In this document: positions 37,000 through 48,892 of the stretch, in pieces | Position numbering within the stretch: position 1 is the stretch's first letter | Layout: each line of letters begins with the position of its first letter | NCBI RefSeq assembly: GCF_033958435.1 | Contig: NC_134140.1 | Coordinates: forward strand, 60,109,001 to 60,173,000 | Reading direction: 5' to 3' | Source of the DNA: Carettochelys insculpta | Lineage: Eukaryota > Chordata > Testudines > Carettochelyidae | DNA: 64,000 bases | Notes under the pieces: generated by a model | Databases searched by the model: none | What the model was told of the DNA's origin: nothing | The model's input: only the letters and a program-made list of their open reading frames with translations | Translations under genes and position numbers: made by a program

Positions 37000-37065
37000 A
37001 ACAGCAAGACTTCCATTGACCCATGTGGCCACGATTTCACCCAAGGTTCTTAAGTACGGGAGTAA
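37000..37065. repeat. L3/CR1-like ancient remnant
   Basis: aaatcaacagcaagacttcc attgacccatgtggccacgatttcaccc resembles the common amniote phrase 'gaagtcaatggaagttttgccattgacttcaatggggccaggatttcaccc'. Confidence 0.5.
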
Positions 37066-37413
37066 AAATATTTGACATATATTCTCAATGGCTCACTCTC
37101 TCTTTGGACACTGGTTTGTTTTTTGATACTTGTCTCTTTTAAAGCTATTACCACCAGAGGAGCTTGTGGTCATCTCCAGAATATTCATGTTTCTGTCCTG
37201 ACTCTGCAAATGATTTGCTGGTCACCCTGAGCAAATCATCGAATCTTGAAATGCTTCAGTTTCTCCAAATTTAAATGTTGAAAAATTCTTTTGAGTTCTC
37301 TGATTACACATATTGTACAAGCACAAACTAGTTATCAATAAATCAGTTTAGGATTTTAAAAAATTAAACATCATCCCCTCCAGATGACAAATCAATCAAA
37401 TCAATAAAAATAC

Positions 37414-37543
37414 CTTCATTAAATCTTGTTTTTCTCTTTCTCCTGAGCTGATGGCCTTTCGGATAGACTTCAACTCACTCAGAATGGCTTTGGCTTCACT
37501 TAGTTCGTACCCACTCTGACCACCAGACATTTTTTGGTCAATT
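37414..37543 (-). CDS. WWC2: WWC2 exon D: end of first coiled coil
   Basis: This exon contributes one base to the split Gln codon and then 43 codons. They start IDQKMSGGQSGYELSEAKAI and end REKQDLMK, a close match to the WWC2 segment at about residues 203-246. The acceptor is tttacag and the donor gtattt, after a complete AAG codon. It is mostly helical, charged sequence; no enzymatic motif is expected. Confidence 0.95.
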
Positions 37544-40500
37544 CTGTAAACAAAGAGAAATTGGTAAGAGTTGACACTGAAACAAAAATGAAGATCTGTG
37601 CTGTTCTATGCATGTCAGGAACAGTTCCTTTTTAGAGAATGGGAGATTAGAGAAACAGATTCCTTATTAAAATAATCAACTCACTGTAGCAGACAAAAGG
37701 AAAGGAAGTTTTATGCACTGAAAAAAAATATAGGGCCATCCCACATCCAGGTTCTACCTGGCTAGTTTCTACAGCTGTGTGCGCTCACATCTGGGAAAAA
37801 ATTTCCAGTGGCACTACCACTCAGTCAGATGTAACAATGAAAGCTTTAGTGTAGACAAGTCTCCAGCAGCAAGGTTAATGACTCAAAAGTAAAGAGATCA
37901 GAAGCTGTTGGAGCCTTCTCTAAAACTAGAAATCCTACCGATGCTAATATGAACACACCTGAATGTGGGGGTAATACCGAATTTTTTTTCCGTAAATTCT
38001 GCTAGTGTCAACACAGCCTTTGAGTGAGACATAAATAAAACCCTAACCTCTGAGCATTTAATTGTGGAGATAGAGGGCAAGGGACGTATGGATTCTTATT
38101 GCTATTAACGATCACAGTACAGTCCCATTTTTTTTTAAACTTATTTCACACTCTTCTACCCCCTCACCCTCACCCTGATTCATTCAGGTTCTCTGGTACT
38201 AATCTGTCTCAAAGAGAAAGTAACAGCACCAAGCTTGTCTTAGCATTCCTCTGGTCCATCCAACCTTAGGCATTCAACATTTAAGAGGAGCAGATCTGTT
38301 CACACACACAATCTGCAGGTTCTCTTTTACCCACAGAATCTCTGTAGAGATATCATATGCAATTTACAGAGCAAACAACTCCTGGAATATCAAGGGATTT
38401 TAAAAAAGTTGTTTTTCTTTTAAAGATGTGTCCTGCGTAGAACATAGACAGAAAAGGTATTTCATCTTGTCTTGCCAGGTTTACTTCAACAAATGCCAGC
38501 TATAAACACATTTCTCTTATCTGGTACTATTTTATTGAATATTTCATTGCATTGTGTAACCTATTACAGCTGTGCCTCACAGAATTTAAACAAAAAACAG
38601 GCATCTGCACAAAGATCAGCATCGAGTAGAGAATACATTCTTTATGCAATTGATTTTCTGCTTCTGTCATCATCCATCATCTTCATTTGAAGATGTTAAT
38701 CTTGTGAGTGAGGAATGCATAAACACTTCCATGATCAAAAGTCAGCTTTAGCCTCCAGCATACAGACAGTAATTTACAAGCATACTTAATATATATTAGA
38801 GAGGTATATTTTCCCTCTGACTTTGGACATTAAGACCCAGTTTTCAAAAATAGGTGCTGAAATTGCAGCTGGAATTTCTCATGTTCCAGGCTTTGTACAG
38901 AGAACCACAAATCAGCTATGTGCATGCAGAAAAGAAGTCTGTACACACAAATCTAAGTTTTTGTCCCACATGTGTAAAAGTTTGATAATAAAAAAGCCAG
39001 TGCCAACCATTATAAGTGCTGCAACAAGGTAGATCATATTTTCTAAAGGATCACCAAAGCCATATACAGTTCTACCTACAAAAAAGGTAAACGCTGCACA
39101 AATTGTTTACTTGACTATCGCGTATGTAACACATTCACCACAGAAACTTGGGTGTATCTTTTTGAAAATTTTGTTCTGTAGCTATAAACAAAGGATGAAC
39201 ACCCACAGTGAAAAACCAAGTCAAACAGGACATTTATGTTTTGATTCATTTTCAGTGCACAGCAGAAAAAATGCTTTTTTACTCCAGAGCACTTTCAACA
39301 AAGAGCAAATGCAGGTATCACATCTTGAAACTGCAATGAGTGCACATTAGAGGAATGAAAATATGTGTTTGTTTTAGGCCAATCTAGCTATTAGCCCACA
39401 TAATCAGAATACAGTACCACAGTACTGAGATCACAACCTAGTAGAGAAGTGATGGAAGAATAGGCTTTCGAAATAAAGAAAAGAGGCTGTAAGGCATTTC
39501 TACTCAGCAGCAGTTTTATACAGAGAAAACATACTGGATTACAATTTACATCAGATACTCTTATGAGCAGGGACACATTTACTGCCAATCGTCACTTGAT
39601 TTTTTGTAAATTAACTAGTTTCTAAGGTCAAATAGCTGTAAGGACATGGCTATGGTCTGGAGCCATGTCTGAGCAGTCAGGTAACATGCTGCATACTGCT
39701 TAATAATATGATGTGCCACGTCCAAACTGCAACTGCTTTATTCAGTATATAATTAAGATGGACATGAAGGGGCTCTGACATATAAAATATTCTGTCTTCC
39801 TGTTTTAAATTAATGGGATTAGTGCTGTTCAGAAGCGGCTGCCTGAATTTCTATAACAAATGCCCATTGTTTTCCTGTGGTATGCTGTTGACAGTTTCTC
39901 AAACATGCTTTGGATTCCTATCAAAATTGCTTGCAAGCAAGCTGCTTTAAAACAATACTTCATTGTTGCATTAATATAATAAAGCCAGTGCGCTTGGCTA
40001 ACCTTTAATCCAGGGACAGTGGTGTGAGTTTTTATTACTTTAAGCTTCAGAACTGTTGTGTTTTAAAGTGTGCCTCCAGTGAATTTTAATTTATAGTGAA
40101 ATAAATCCAGGCAATTTACCTTTTCATTTTCCTTCCTCTCATCATATTATAGGTTTAAATAATGAATATCTTCTTATTATTCACAATTAAAGAAATAAAG
40201 AGGCTGGTGTTATGAGATGCTGCATGTCTTTGACTCTCTATTTGGCTTTGGTTTCTATATGTCAATGTAACCCACACACCTATGTGTGGTTCACTGTCCC
40301 ATGTAGTGGCACCTAGACCTCTTTGCAGAAAAAGAATGAGAGGCCTCTACAGCCTAAGCCGAGAGCCAGCAGGCTTTTAGCTCAAACTGTAGAGGCGCCT
40401 GCATGAAGCTCCAGAGCTCCCCGATTTGAGACTGCCTGTTCGCACTTACACCAGCACAAAGGAAAATAAATTATTTTCTCCTTAGAACGACATTCCCATC

Positions 40501-41885
40501 CTTAGTTCTCATTACACTACAATGGAAGCTGGTGCAGCAACAGCTGTGTTCACTTTTTCTTGCAAGCAGTTCCTGAATCAGGAATTTCTTCCACCCCAGA
40601 GAATCAGGTTGCATAAAAGTGGTCTATTAAAATACACGGGAAGTAGTTTATAGTATCTTTTAGTTCACACAAATGAAAAACCACCTTAGAAGAAAGGCTG
40701 TCCTGGTGGTATAGGCACTGTACAGGGGAGAAGGACAATTTGGACTCATTTCCCAGCTCTGCCAGCGTGTGTGTGAACTTGAGCTAGTCACATTCTTTCT
40801 GTACCTTAGTTCACTCTCAGTAAAATAGGGATAATAAATTTTCTTCTCTAGCTCCTCTGTAAGTTCTTCAGGACAAATGTGACTGTCCGATACTCAGAGC
40901 TGTGGTATCCTGGTTTAGGATGAGGCCATGAAATGTTACCAAAATACAAACAACAGTAAAATGCTGTTCAGACATGTTTGCTAGCAAAAGGTGACAACTG
41001 TACATGTTGAGGGTCATAACATTTCTGTCAGTTTCTTTAGTAATAGTTCTGATGAATGCTTAGTCCCTTGTAGCCTCATTGACAGGAGTGAAGCACCAAC
41101 CTTCAGTACTCAGCATCTCTGAAAACCAGCCCACTAGAGCCTGACTAAGAAAGGTGCTGACCTCCCTCAGCTCCGGTGGAAGCAGGTCTACTCTGTGCAG
41201 TATTAGCCTTTTAGAGCACATCAAGCAGCTCAAAAGTTGCACTGTTCTCTTTACTGATGCAATTTACAGTTGAGGCTCTGCTAAACCCCCAGGTTTGCCT
41301 GTTTTACAGTTCCTGCTGCACATTTCCATGACTAAAACATGGACTGCATCCCTGTGAATAGCACTAGCTCAACCATGCCACAGGCGCTCCTATGTAGTTT
41401 GCAGAGCTGTTTCTGAGTGTGGTCATGTAACTCCCTTCTCTTCACTTACTTTCTTATTAACTGGAGTTCCACCAAAAACTTCAGCTGTTATTGCCTGCTC
41501 TGAGCTGATATGCAAACATTTCCAGGCAGGGTGGCAGTATAGAGCCTGGAGTGACTGCAAACAAGTAGTTGTTATTTCAGCGCACTAGAGGGAGTACAAG
41601 AAGCTAAACTCCTAAATAGCTGTGTCCACAGCTTCACTCACAAGAGCAGACATTCTTGCACGTCGGCACATACACCTTGACCTAGAAGCTGGAAGCTCCT
41701 GACCAATCAGTCACAAGTTCTACTGGGGTAAAGCAAGCAAACATTTTGAATGCCAGTCAGAGCCAGTCCAGCGCTCTGCAGAGAGAAGACAGAGCAGCCA
41801 GGGGTAACCCAGGCTGAACCTGTGGATTGGATCTCAATACAGTTTCTCTTAAATTTTACCGAAGTCGGTAGAATTGACACATAGG
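37544..41885. other. WWC2 intron C-D, first part
   Basis: Largely unique, AT-rich intron. A MIR copy is present near 40695. The stretch 39880-40160 is unusually poor in repeats and might include conserved non-coding sequence, which cannot be judged without alignment. Confidence 0.45.
40695..40850 (+). repeat. MIR-like SINE
   Basis: gactcatttcccagctctgcc, gaacttgagctagtcacatt, gtaccttagttcactctcag and aaaatagggataataa follow the MIR consensus in order. Confidence 0.7.
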
Positions 41886-42309
41886 GGCTATGTCTACACA
41901 TGACGCTTCTTCCAGAAGTGGTATGGTAATGAGCTGTCCAGAAGATCCTAATAAGGCACGGATGTAAATTTCCCACACCTCATTAGCATATGGCCACATG
42001 ATTCGGAGTCTGGAAGAAGCTCTGCCAGATTCTAAAATTCACATAAGGACCCATGGCCCGTGAGGATCATCCAGAACAAAACACTTCTTCCAGAAGCCCC
42101 CTCCTCCTCGAAACTTTGAGGAAGAAGGGGCTTCTAGAAGGAAGGTTTTGTTGCTGAAGATCCCCATGGGCCATGCTTCTTCCAGACTACGAATTACGTG
42201 GCCATATGCTAATGAGGCACGGGAAATTTACATCCGTGCCTCATGAGCATCTTCCAGACAGCTTATTACCATGCTGTTTCTGGAGGAAGTGGCACATGTA
42301 GATGTGGCC
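41886..42309. mobile_element. Palindromic MITE, GGCTATGTCTACAC end, TSD AGG
   Basis: GGCTATGTCTACACATG at the left mirrors CACATGTAGATGTGGCC at the right. AGG is duplicated (41883-41885, 42310-42312). The arms share long inverted matches (ctcattagcatatggccac versus gtggccatatgctaatgagg; gcttcttccag versus its complement). It is 424 bp and non-coding. Confidence 0.85.
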
Positions 42310-42312
42310 AGG

Positions 42313-42680
42313 GTGTGTCTACTCAGCACAGTTATTTCAGAATAACAGCCACTATTCCGAAATAACTGAGTGTCTAATTTCAAAATAGAGGATGGCTTAT
42401 TTCAAATTCTGTAAACTTCATTCTATGAGGAATAGCACCTTTTCTGAAAGAGATATTTCTGAAAAGGGGTGGTACAGTCAGGGAGTAAGGGCTGTTTCAA
42501 AATAAGCTATAGTGCTTCCAGGGGTCCTAATCCAAAATGGGTTCTATTGTGTGTGTATGGACGTTCTGTTTCAAAACAGCTGAGTGGTATTTCGATATAC
42601 ATTTTGTGTGTAGACGTGCTATTTCAAAATAAGGTACTCTGAGAAATCTCTTCTGGAATAGCTTATTTCAAAATAACACA
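42313..42680. mobile_element. MITE of the GTCTAC group, right end lost
   Basis: It starts directly after the AGG duplication of the previous element with GTGTGTCTACTCAGCAC and a TTATTTCAGAATAAC motif. TTATTTCAAAATAACAC near 42664-42680 is the inverted counterpart. The terminal GTCTAC part on the right is replaced by the next element. Confidence 0.6.
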
Positions 42681-43013
42681 GCTATGTCTACACTTGCCCA
42701 TAATCAGGCTGATGGAAGATTACTAACAAAGTGCTGAGATACATATGCTGCACTTCATTAGGCTAAATCTCCCCTGCGACAACTTCGAAGTGTCAAACTT
42801 TGGGGAGTAAAGGCACTCGAAGTAGCACAGGCACTTCAAAGTGCTTGCGGCTCCACGGCATGCCAGCACTTCAAAGTTTGACCTTCAAAGTTGCCGCGGG
42901 GGAGAATTAGCTTAATGAAGTGCTGCATATGCATCTCAGCACTTCATTAGTAATCTCCCATCAGCCTGATTACCATGCCCCCTTCAAAGAAGGGGGCAGG
43001 TGTAAATGTAGCC
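42681..43013. mobile_element. MITE of the same subfamily as 22562-22814
   Basis: The left end GCTATGTCTACACTTGCCC and the right end GGGGGCAGGTGTAAATGTAGCC are inverted. Both arms contain the ATCAGGCTGATGG block, TTACTAA and the GTGCTG(A)GAT motif. The flanking triplets ACA/AGA differ by one base. Confidence 0.75.
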
Positions 43014-43107
43014 AGAGAGACACAAATGGGGAAGAAAAAACCCACACCCCACAATGGAGGAATTTAGACAGGAGGCTCAATGTCTCTGTGGACTGCAATG
43101 TCTCTGT

Positions 43108-43584
43108 GGACGTGTCTACACTTACAAAAAAAACTTTGAAATGGCCATGCTAATGGCCAAATCGAAGAATACTAATAAGGTGCTGAAATGAATATTCAGT
43201 GCCTCATTAGCAAAAGTGCCACAGTTCACTCGCCCACAGCTCATCTACATAGGGATCCTTTTGGAAAGGACCCTGCCAACATTGAAATCCCCTCATTCCT
43301 ATCAGCTGTAGGTGTAAGTGTAGACACAGGCACAGAGACATTGAGCCTTCTGTCTAAATTCCTCCACTGTGGGGTGTGGGGTTTTTGTAGGGTTGTGTGG
43401 GTTCCTCTATTGTGGCGTTCAGCTGATAGGAAGAAGTGGATTTTGATGTTGGCAGTGTCCTTTCCAAAAGGACCCCACTGTAGATGAGCCGCAGGCGAGC
43501 AAACTGCAGCACTTTTGAAGTGCCATGGCTGACGGCATGCTAATGATGGCCATTTCGAAGTTTTTTGTAAGTGCAGACATAGCC
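43108..43584. mobile_element. Palindromic MITE with inverted insert at its centre, TSD TGT
   Basis: The ends GGACGTGTCTACACTTAC and GTAAGTGCAGACATAGCC are inverted. TGT is duplicated on both sides (43105-43107, 43585-43587). The arms pair from the ends to cctatcagctg (43298-43308) and cagctgatagg (43420-43430). Between these, 43309-43419 is not part of the palindrome and instead resembles the reverse complement of the DNA just left of the element (about 43040-43128). Confidence 0.75.
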
Positions 43585-43826
43585 TGTAAGGTGTATCATA
43601 TCATTGAACCAAAGGCATGATGTCTATCTGCAAACCATAATAATGTTCAGTTTTTCTTATCTGAAATTGTATACATGATCAGTATTGTTGACATTGAAAC
43701 AGCTAGGTATGTGTACAATTGCACATGCTATCTTGTCAATGTAACACCCAGGATGAGCCCACACAAAAGCACAAGTCCCAATCCTTGCATCTATTTTATA
43801 AAGGTTGTGGGTGTGGGTGTATATTA

Positions 43827-44491
43827 GGGTAAGTCTATACTAGGGAAATTAGTTGATTTCAGATACACAATTCTTGCTACAGCATTTGTGTTGCTAGAAT
43901 TGATGTATCAAACTCAATTTACTTCCCTCATGAAGACTAAGCCTCTCTAGTCTGCTGTTGACGTCCCTTACTTCATGCGATAGCATAGTGTGCAACACTG
44001 GTTCTCAAACCTTTTGGCATCACACCCCTTTTCATTTTTGAGAAAACCTCACACCCCCCACCTCTTTTTTACCATGAGCGGGCACCCCACACACCTGTGA
44101 GCTGCCTGCCTGAGCTCCTCCCCTCCCTCCCCCAAAGCCAGGCACTGCCAGCCCCTCATCTTGTTCCATCCTCCTCCTCCTCACCCCCCAAAACACACTC
44201 ACTCATCTTTGAAGAAGGCAGCTAGCAACTCGTGGGCCTTCACCAGCTGTCTGCTTTTTATGGGCCGGGTTGCCCATGTGAAATGGTAGAGGCTGAGCGC
44301 CGGAAGCAAGGGTGAGCTTTTTCTTCAGGTGTGGGGAATGACTGGAGGCTGGGGGGAGAAGACTGGGTGGCCTCATGCCCCTCCTGGAATTTCTTCCCCT
44401 AGGGAGGCACGCGCCCCAGTCTGGGAAACCATGGTGTACAAGGAATCAACAGCCGAGCCCAGGGAGGTCAATTTTGCCACGTCTTCACCAG
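43827..44491. mobile_element. MITE of the GTCTAC group, split by a hAT insertion
   Basis: GGGTAAGTCTATACTAGGG starts the element after TTA. The interior (agatacacaattcttgctac and agaattgatgtatcaaactc) resembles the 12034-12307 element. Its right part resumes after 44441 (ggaatcaacagccgagccca) and ends near ccacgtcttcaccagg. The hAT copy at 43996-44433 lies inside. Confidence 0.6.
43996..44433. mobile_element. hAT element nested in a MITE
   Basis: The ends CACTGGTTCTCAAACC and GTCTGGGAAACCATG are hAT-like inverted termini. The flanks GTGTGCAA (43988-43995) and GTGTACAA (44434-44441) are an 8-bp target duplication with one mismatch, as expected for hAT. It is non-coding, with C-rich central sequence. 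Confidence 0.8.
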
Positions 44492-44945
44492 GTTTAAAAA
44501 GGTGAGATTTTTCTCAACTCTCAAAACTGCAACTCATTTTAAGTTTCTCTACTGTACACAGTTTACACCTTCTCATGGTAGCAGATCTCACTCTCCAGGC
44601 CAGCTGAGAGGGCAGAAGAGATCTAATTGCACTTCTTATGGAACTTACAGCACAGCCTCCTTCCTGCCCTTTTCTATCACACATGTAATACCCATTACAC
44701 AAGAGTGAGATGGAACTCATTCTACTGATTTTTTACTCCCAGTGCAGGCTTGTGGTTTCTGTTGATTCCCTAGAGCTTGATAAAAAGCTTTAGCCCTATG
44801 GAAACAGTTTATTTCTGATGGATTCTTTCCAGGCTTTTTCTTAGTCTTTTCACTGCAAATCTGTGCAATCACAATTGTATTTGGCATAGTCTTACCTAGT
44901 AGACTGAATTATTTAAGTTAATTTCAATTATTTTCTTATACTTAC

Positions 44946-45025
44946 TGTTGCAGTGTTTCAAAGCCCTGTTCTTTATAAAGCAGTTCTTGCTTCATGTGAA
45001 AGAGTTCCCTCTTCAGCTTCTTAAC
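44946..45025 (-). CDS. WWC2: WWC2 exon C: first coiled coil
   Basis: The 80-nt exon encodes VKKLKRELFHMKQELLYKEQ followed by GFETLQ and two bases of a Gln codon completed by exon D. The heptad-like spacing of Leu and charged residues marks a coiled coil. WWC proteins use such segments for homo- and hetero-dimerisation. Phe-His replaces the Ser-Gln I recall for the human protein, a modest change inside an otherwise conserved helix. Acceptor and donor (gtaagt) are canonical. Confidence 0.94.
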
Positions 45026-46876
45026 CTTTTGTGCGAAATCAAACCAAGAATTAGAAAATTCCTCTAGGTAAACAGTATAAAGCATGGTTTCCAACAATTA
45101 ATGCAGTCTCAACATTAGATAGGCAAACAAGGTAACTTGTTATGTGAGATGCTTATTAGCAACTTATCAAAAACGAAGACATTCATTTATCCTTTTGATG
45201 TCTGAATGCAATTTGCCTTTGTGTTAAAAGGGCAATGTCAGATTAAAACATTTTCTTATTAGCACCTACACTGGATTACTTAACATGAGATCATTATAAA
45301 AATATACATATATATATTTTGCTAGTTAATCAGGCAGGGTAACTATCTTAGCCAGCCAGCCTCTCTCCCCTCTATTTTAATTTTCTATTATGGTATTTTC
45401 ATTTGTTCATTACAAGAAGCTCTCAGATTGTTGTATTTCAATAGAATCAGAAAAGAAAGCTCCTATATTCCTTATGAATTCTTCCTTTTTATAAAACTAA
45501 GATATTTGCTTGTCTATGTAGTCTTTTGCTTATTTTTTGCATTTCACTCAGCCAGGAAACAAGAACAGAACTTCCATTTCTAAACAAATCGAGTTCTAGA
45601 TTTCAGACTATTAAAAGTCTGGTCTGTTTTTGTTACAAACGCATACACACCAATTATCTTTTTTAGGAAGAATATTTTTCCAACTCTGACCAAAACAAAA
45701 AACAACCCAGTCCAAGGTGGATTAAAAGAGCATTCCTGTTTTCACCCTAATATTGCTACTTCAGATGCTGACAGATTGGGATGCACCATCCAAAAACATT
45801 TGTCAATAAAAACAAAAACCTCTAAGGCAACTTGTTTTAAAAATGTCATGGAAAAAACTCCTCAAATAAACTAAGTCATAACGTGAACGCCACCTATGGG
45901 ACAACAGTTCTTTAATGTAAATAAGAATTACTTAATATTACCAAAGATATTGTACTGACACCCTCACGAAATTGTCAAGTCTTGTGATAAACTGCACTCA
46001 TTACAGTTTTGACAGCCATGTCTGCATTATATACACTAGACAATCTGTATTGGGACTACTTTTAACTTTCTAAACAATTGGTTTTTGAAAATCAAAAGCC
46101 TGCCAGATACGTTCTACCTTCTGCTGCCATGATGGCCTTTAAACTGCAAAACTGCATTTGCTGGAAATCCAGGACAGACATATTCAGTCTTGCAACAGCC
46201 ATCACCTTAAGATGCAGTATCATTAAGGCTACAATTCTGGCACGGAAACCGTGACTGCTGCTGCCGTGTCTAAGAGCTGCAGATTCTCTGTGAATTTTTC
46301 TTTATTGCCTGTGACCTGTCCGTGACTTTTACTAAAAGTATCTGTCACAAAATCTTAGCCTTAAATTCCACAGAAATCACCAGGGCTAGACATTGGAAAT
46401 TGGAATGACACAAGGGCTGTGTCATTTGGAAAACAGAGACTCTCCCCTTTCCAAAGACAGCCACTGCTCTTGCTCTCACTCATGGAAGATCATGAGATAG
46501 AGTCTATTTAAAATGACATTATTTTGAATGTATGTAGTTATTTATGTGACTTTTAAATCTTTCAAAAATGTATTCAATATATTTTTTTCTCTTCCATATA
46601 CCATACAGTTGGACTTGTTTCACTAAACCAAAAGCGGTATTAAAAACAAAACACATGATATTTTTTCCCCTCAAATGTACCAAATTTTTTGTCCATGAAG
46701 CATGGCAAATAAGGTCTGATTCAAAGCTTAAATTACTTTGTAGCAGGGTAAACAGAATACAGAAGAGTTTTGTATTAAGATTTTATGGTACTCATTGTGT
46801 TCAAATCACTTCTGAAAGGCAATCAGGGCTTTTACATAAATACCCCAAACATCCTAAACTAATGCAGACAGGGTCT
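45026..46876. other. WWC2 intron B-C, left part
   Basis: AT-rich intron with short TA microsatellite tracts near 45305-45320. No gene or confident repeat. Confidence 0.5.
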
Positions 46877-46884
46877 TTCTATAC

Positions 46885-47438
46885 CAGTGTTTCTCAACCG
46901 GGGTACATATACCCTTGGGGTGGGGACAGAGAGGTCTTCCAGGGGGTAAATTAACTCATCTACATATTTGCCTAGTTTTACAACAGGCTACATAAATAAC
47001 ACTAGTAAAGTCAGTACAATCTAAAAGTTCACTCAGACAATGACTTGTTTCTATTGCTTCGTATGCCTTATGCTGCAATGTAAATAAAATATTTCTATTC
47101 CAATTCATTTTTTTGATAATAAGATGGTAGAAAGTCAGCAAGTTTTCAGTAGTATTCTTCTGGGATATTTTTGCATGTTTTGCACGTAGTTTCTAAGTGA
47201 GGTGTAAGTTGCTGGTATGCAAAACAAATCTGACTCCTGAAAAAGGTACAGGAGTCTGGAAAGGTTGAAAGGCACTCATTTCAAGACCTCAGATTACCTT
47301 AGGACCATGTTTCTCAACTGGTGGCATGCGTACCCTTAGGAGTACGTGAGAGAAGTCTGGGGGTACTTATATATATATTTTTTTTTTGATAAAAGGGTAC
47401 TTTGTAAAAAAAAAAAAAAAAAATGTTGAGAAACACCG
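46885..47438. mobile_element. Composite hAT element, perfect 8-bp TSD TTCTATAC
   Basis: The outer ends are CAGTGTTTCTCAACCGGGG and GTTGAGAAACACCG, flanked by identical TTCTATAC (46877-46884, 47439-47446). Inside are two hAT units. The first runs 46885 to about 47277 and has its own right end (aaaggttgaaaggcactc). The second starts at 47306 (CATGTTTCTCAACTGG) and shares the outer right end. About 28 bp separates them. The second contains an A-run of about 18 and a T-run. Confidence 0.85.
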
Positions 47439-47895
47439 TTCTATACCATCTGTATCTATTCACTCCACATAGCACCAAGAGTAGAATTTGCTGGTTCTCA
47501 TGCAAAGCAAGGAGACCAGTCCCTTACTCTAAGGAGTTTACAGTATAAAGTGAGATGGGTAAGTCACACTGAAGAAGGGGACTAGAAGAGTAGCAGGTTG
47601 ACAAAGTAGTGGGTTGCCTTCCTCACTTCCTTTCTGGGAGCAAATGGTAAAAACCTGCTTGCATCAAATTTCTAGCTTGTTTTAACATAGTTTTGTAAAA
47701 GCAGAGAACTGGAGGCGATACATAAGCAGAGAAGAAATTATATCCCACAGTTTGTATTTTAAAGAGTTTGTCTATCCAGTTCTGTGAACACTCCCCCCCA
47801 AATAAACTATAAATATTGTCACACATCTCGTGCACACAAACAATAAGAAAAGGTGCAAAATTTCTCATCTGCTGCTCAGGTGCTAAACAAAATAG

Positions 47896-48325
47896 GGCTA
47901 TGGTTACACTAGTGAGTTTTGCTAACAAAACTCCAGTTTGGTCAACAAAACAGGTGAAACATCCACACACAAAATGCATTTTGTCAACAGTTTGTAAACA
48001 GAACTCAGCACTTTCGCTGGCAGAGTTCTGCCTCTCAGCCATGAAGCACAAAGCTGCTGACAGGTTCTGTCGAAAAAAAGCTGCGTGGATGCTCTGGGGT
48101 GGCCTCCTCTCAACAGACAGGGCATCCACAACAATGGACAGCCCTGTCTGCTGTGCTTCTGGGTGCCTGTTTTAATGAGACAGCAGCTGGCCATTCTGTC
48201 GACAGGGCCGATTGCACTTCCGATTGGCTTTTGTGTGTGGCTGCATTCTGTTGACAGATGTTTTGTCAGAAAGTCTCCTCCAAAAGTGACTTCTGTTGAC
48301 ATAGTGCTGTAATGTAACCAGAGCC
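47896..48325. mobile_element. MITE, TTGTTGACA-type subfamily
   Basis: GGCTATGGTTACACTAGTG at the left mirrors GTAATGTAACCAGAGCC at the right. Internal gtcaacaaaac, ttttgtcaacag and ctgttgacaga repeats match the 9025-9483 element. The flanking triplets TAG/TGG are one base apart. Frames in both strands are shadows of the element. Confidence 0.72.
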
Positions 48326-48892
48326 TGGGTCTGATATTCAGAGGTGCTCAGCGCATGCTGCTCCTGCAGTCTACAAAGAGGCTTCGGGGTGCCCCACGCT
48401 TCACAAGATTTAGGTATTTGAGTGCCTCAATACATACCAAGAAGCTTAATTTTAGGCATCCAACTTGCAAATTTTTGGCTCTTGTCTTTTCCCTTAGTGG
48501 AAATAAATGGCGTCAAGCAATATTTTTAGATAAAAAAATTTACTGAAAGAAGAGGAGTGCAGCTGGACTCATCTTTTTGGAAACACACATTTTAACTTCT
48601 TCTTTGATAGAATCTAATTTGATCATGTTAGAAACCTAACATGATAAACAAAGTAGCTATAGCAACCTTAACCGTACATTTTGTGTTGATATTTTACAAT
48701 CCAGTTTACTGAGCCTATCAAAGGGACATTCAGTTCTCATCAGCTACCTACCCTCTGACTAGCAAGAGATTTTCCCATATATAAACAGAGCAAACTGAGA
48801 ACTAGCCAAAAATTCCAACCCCAGCAATTTCACTCAAAATTTCCAATCAAGAGATGGGGGAAAAAAAAAATTTTAAAACTAACAGCAGCATC

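Noticed and set aside
47306..47438. Second hAT as an independent insertion
   Set aside because: Its left flank (cttaggac) does not match its right flank (ttctatac); the 8-bp duplication instead brackets the whole 46885-47438 unit.
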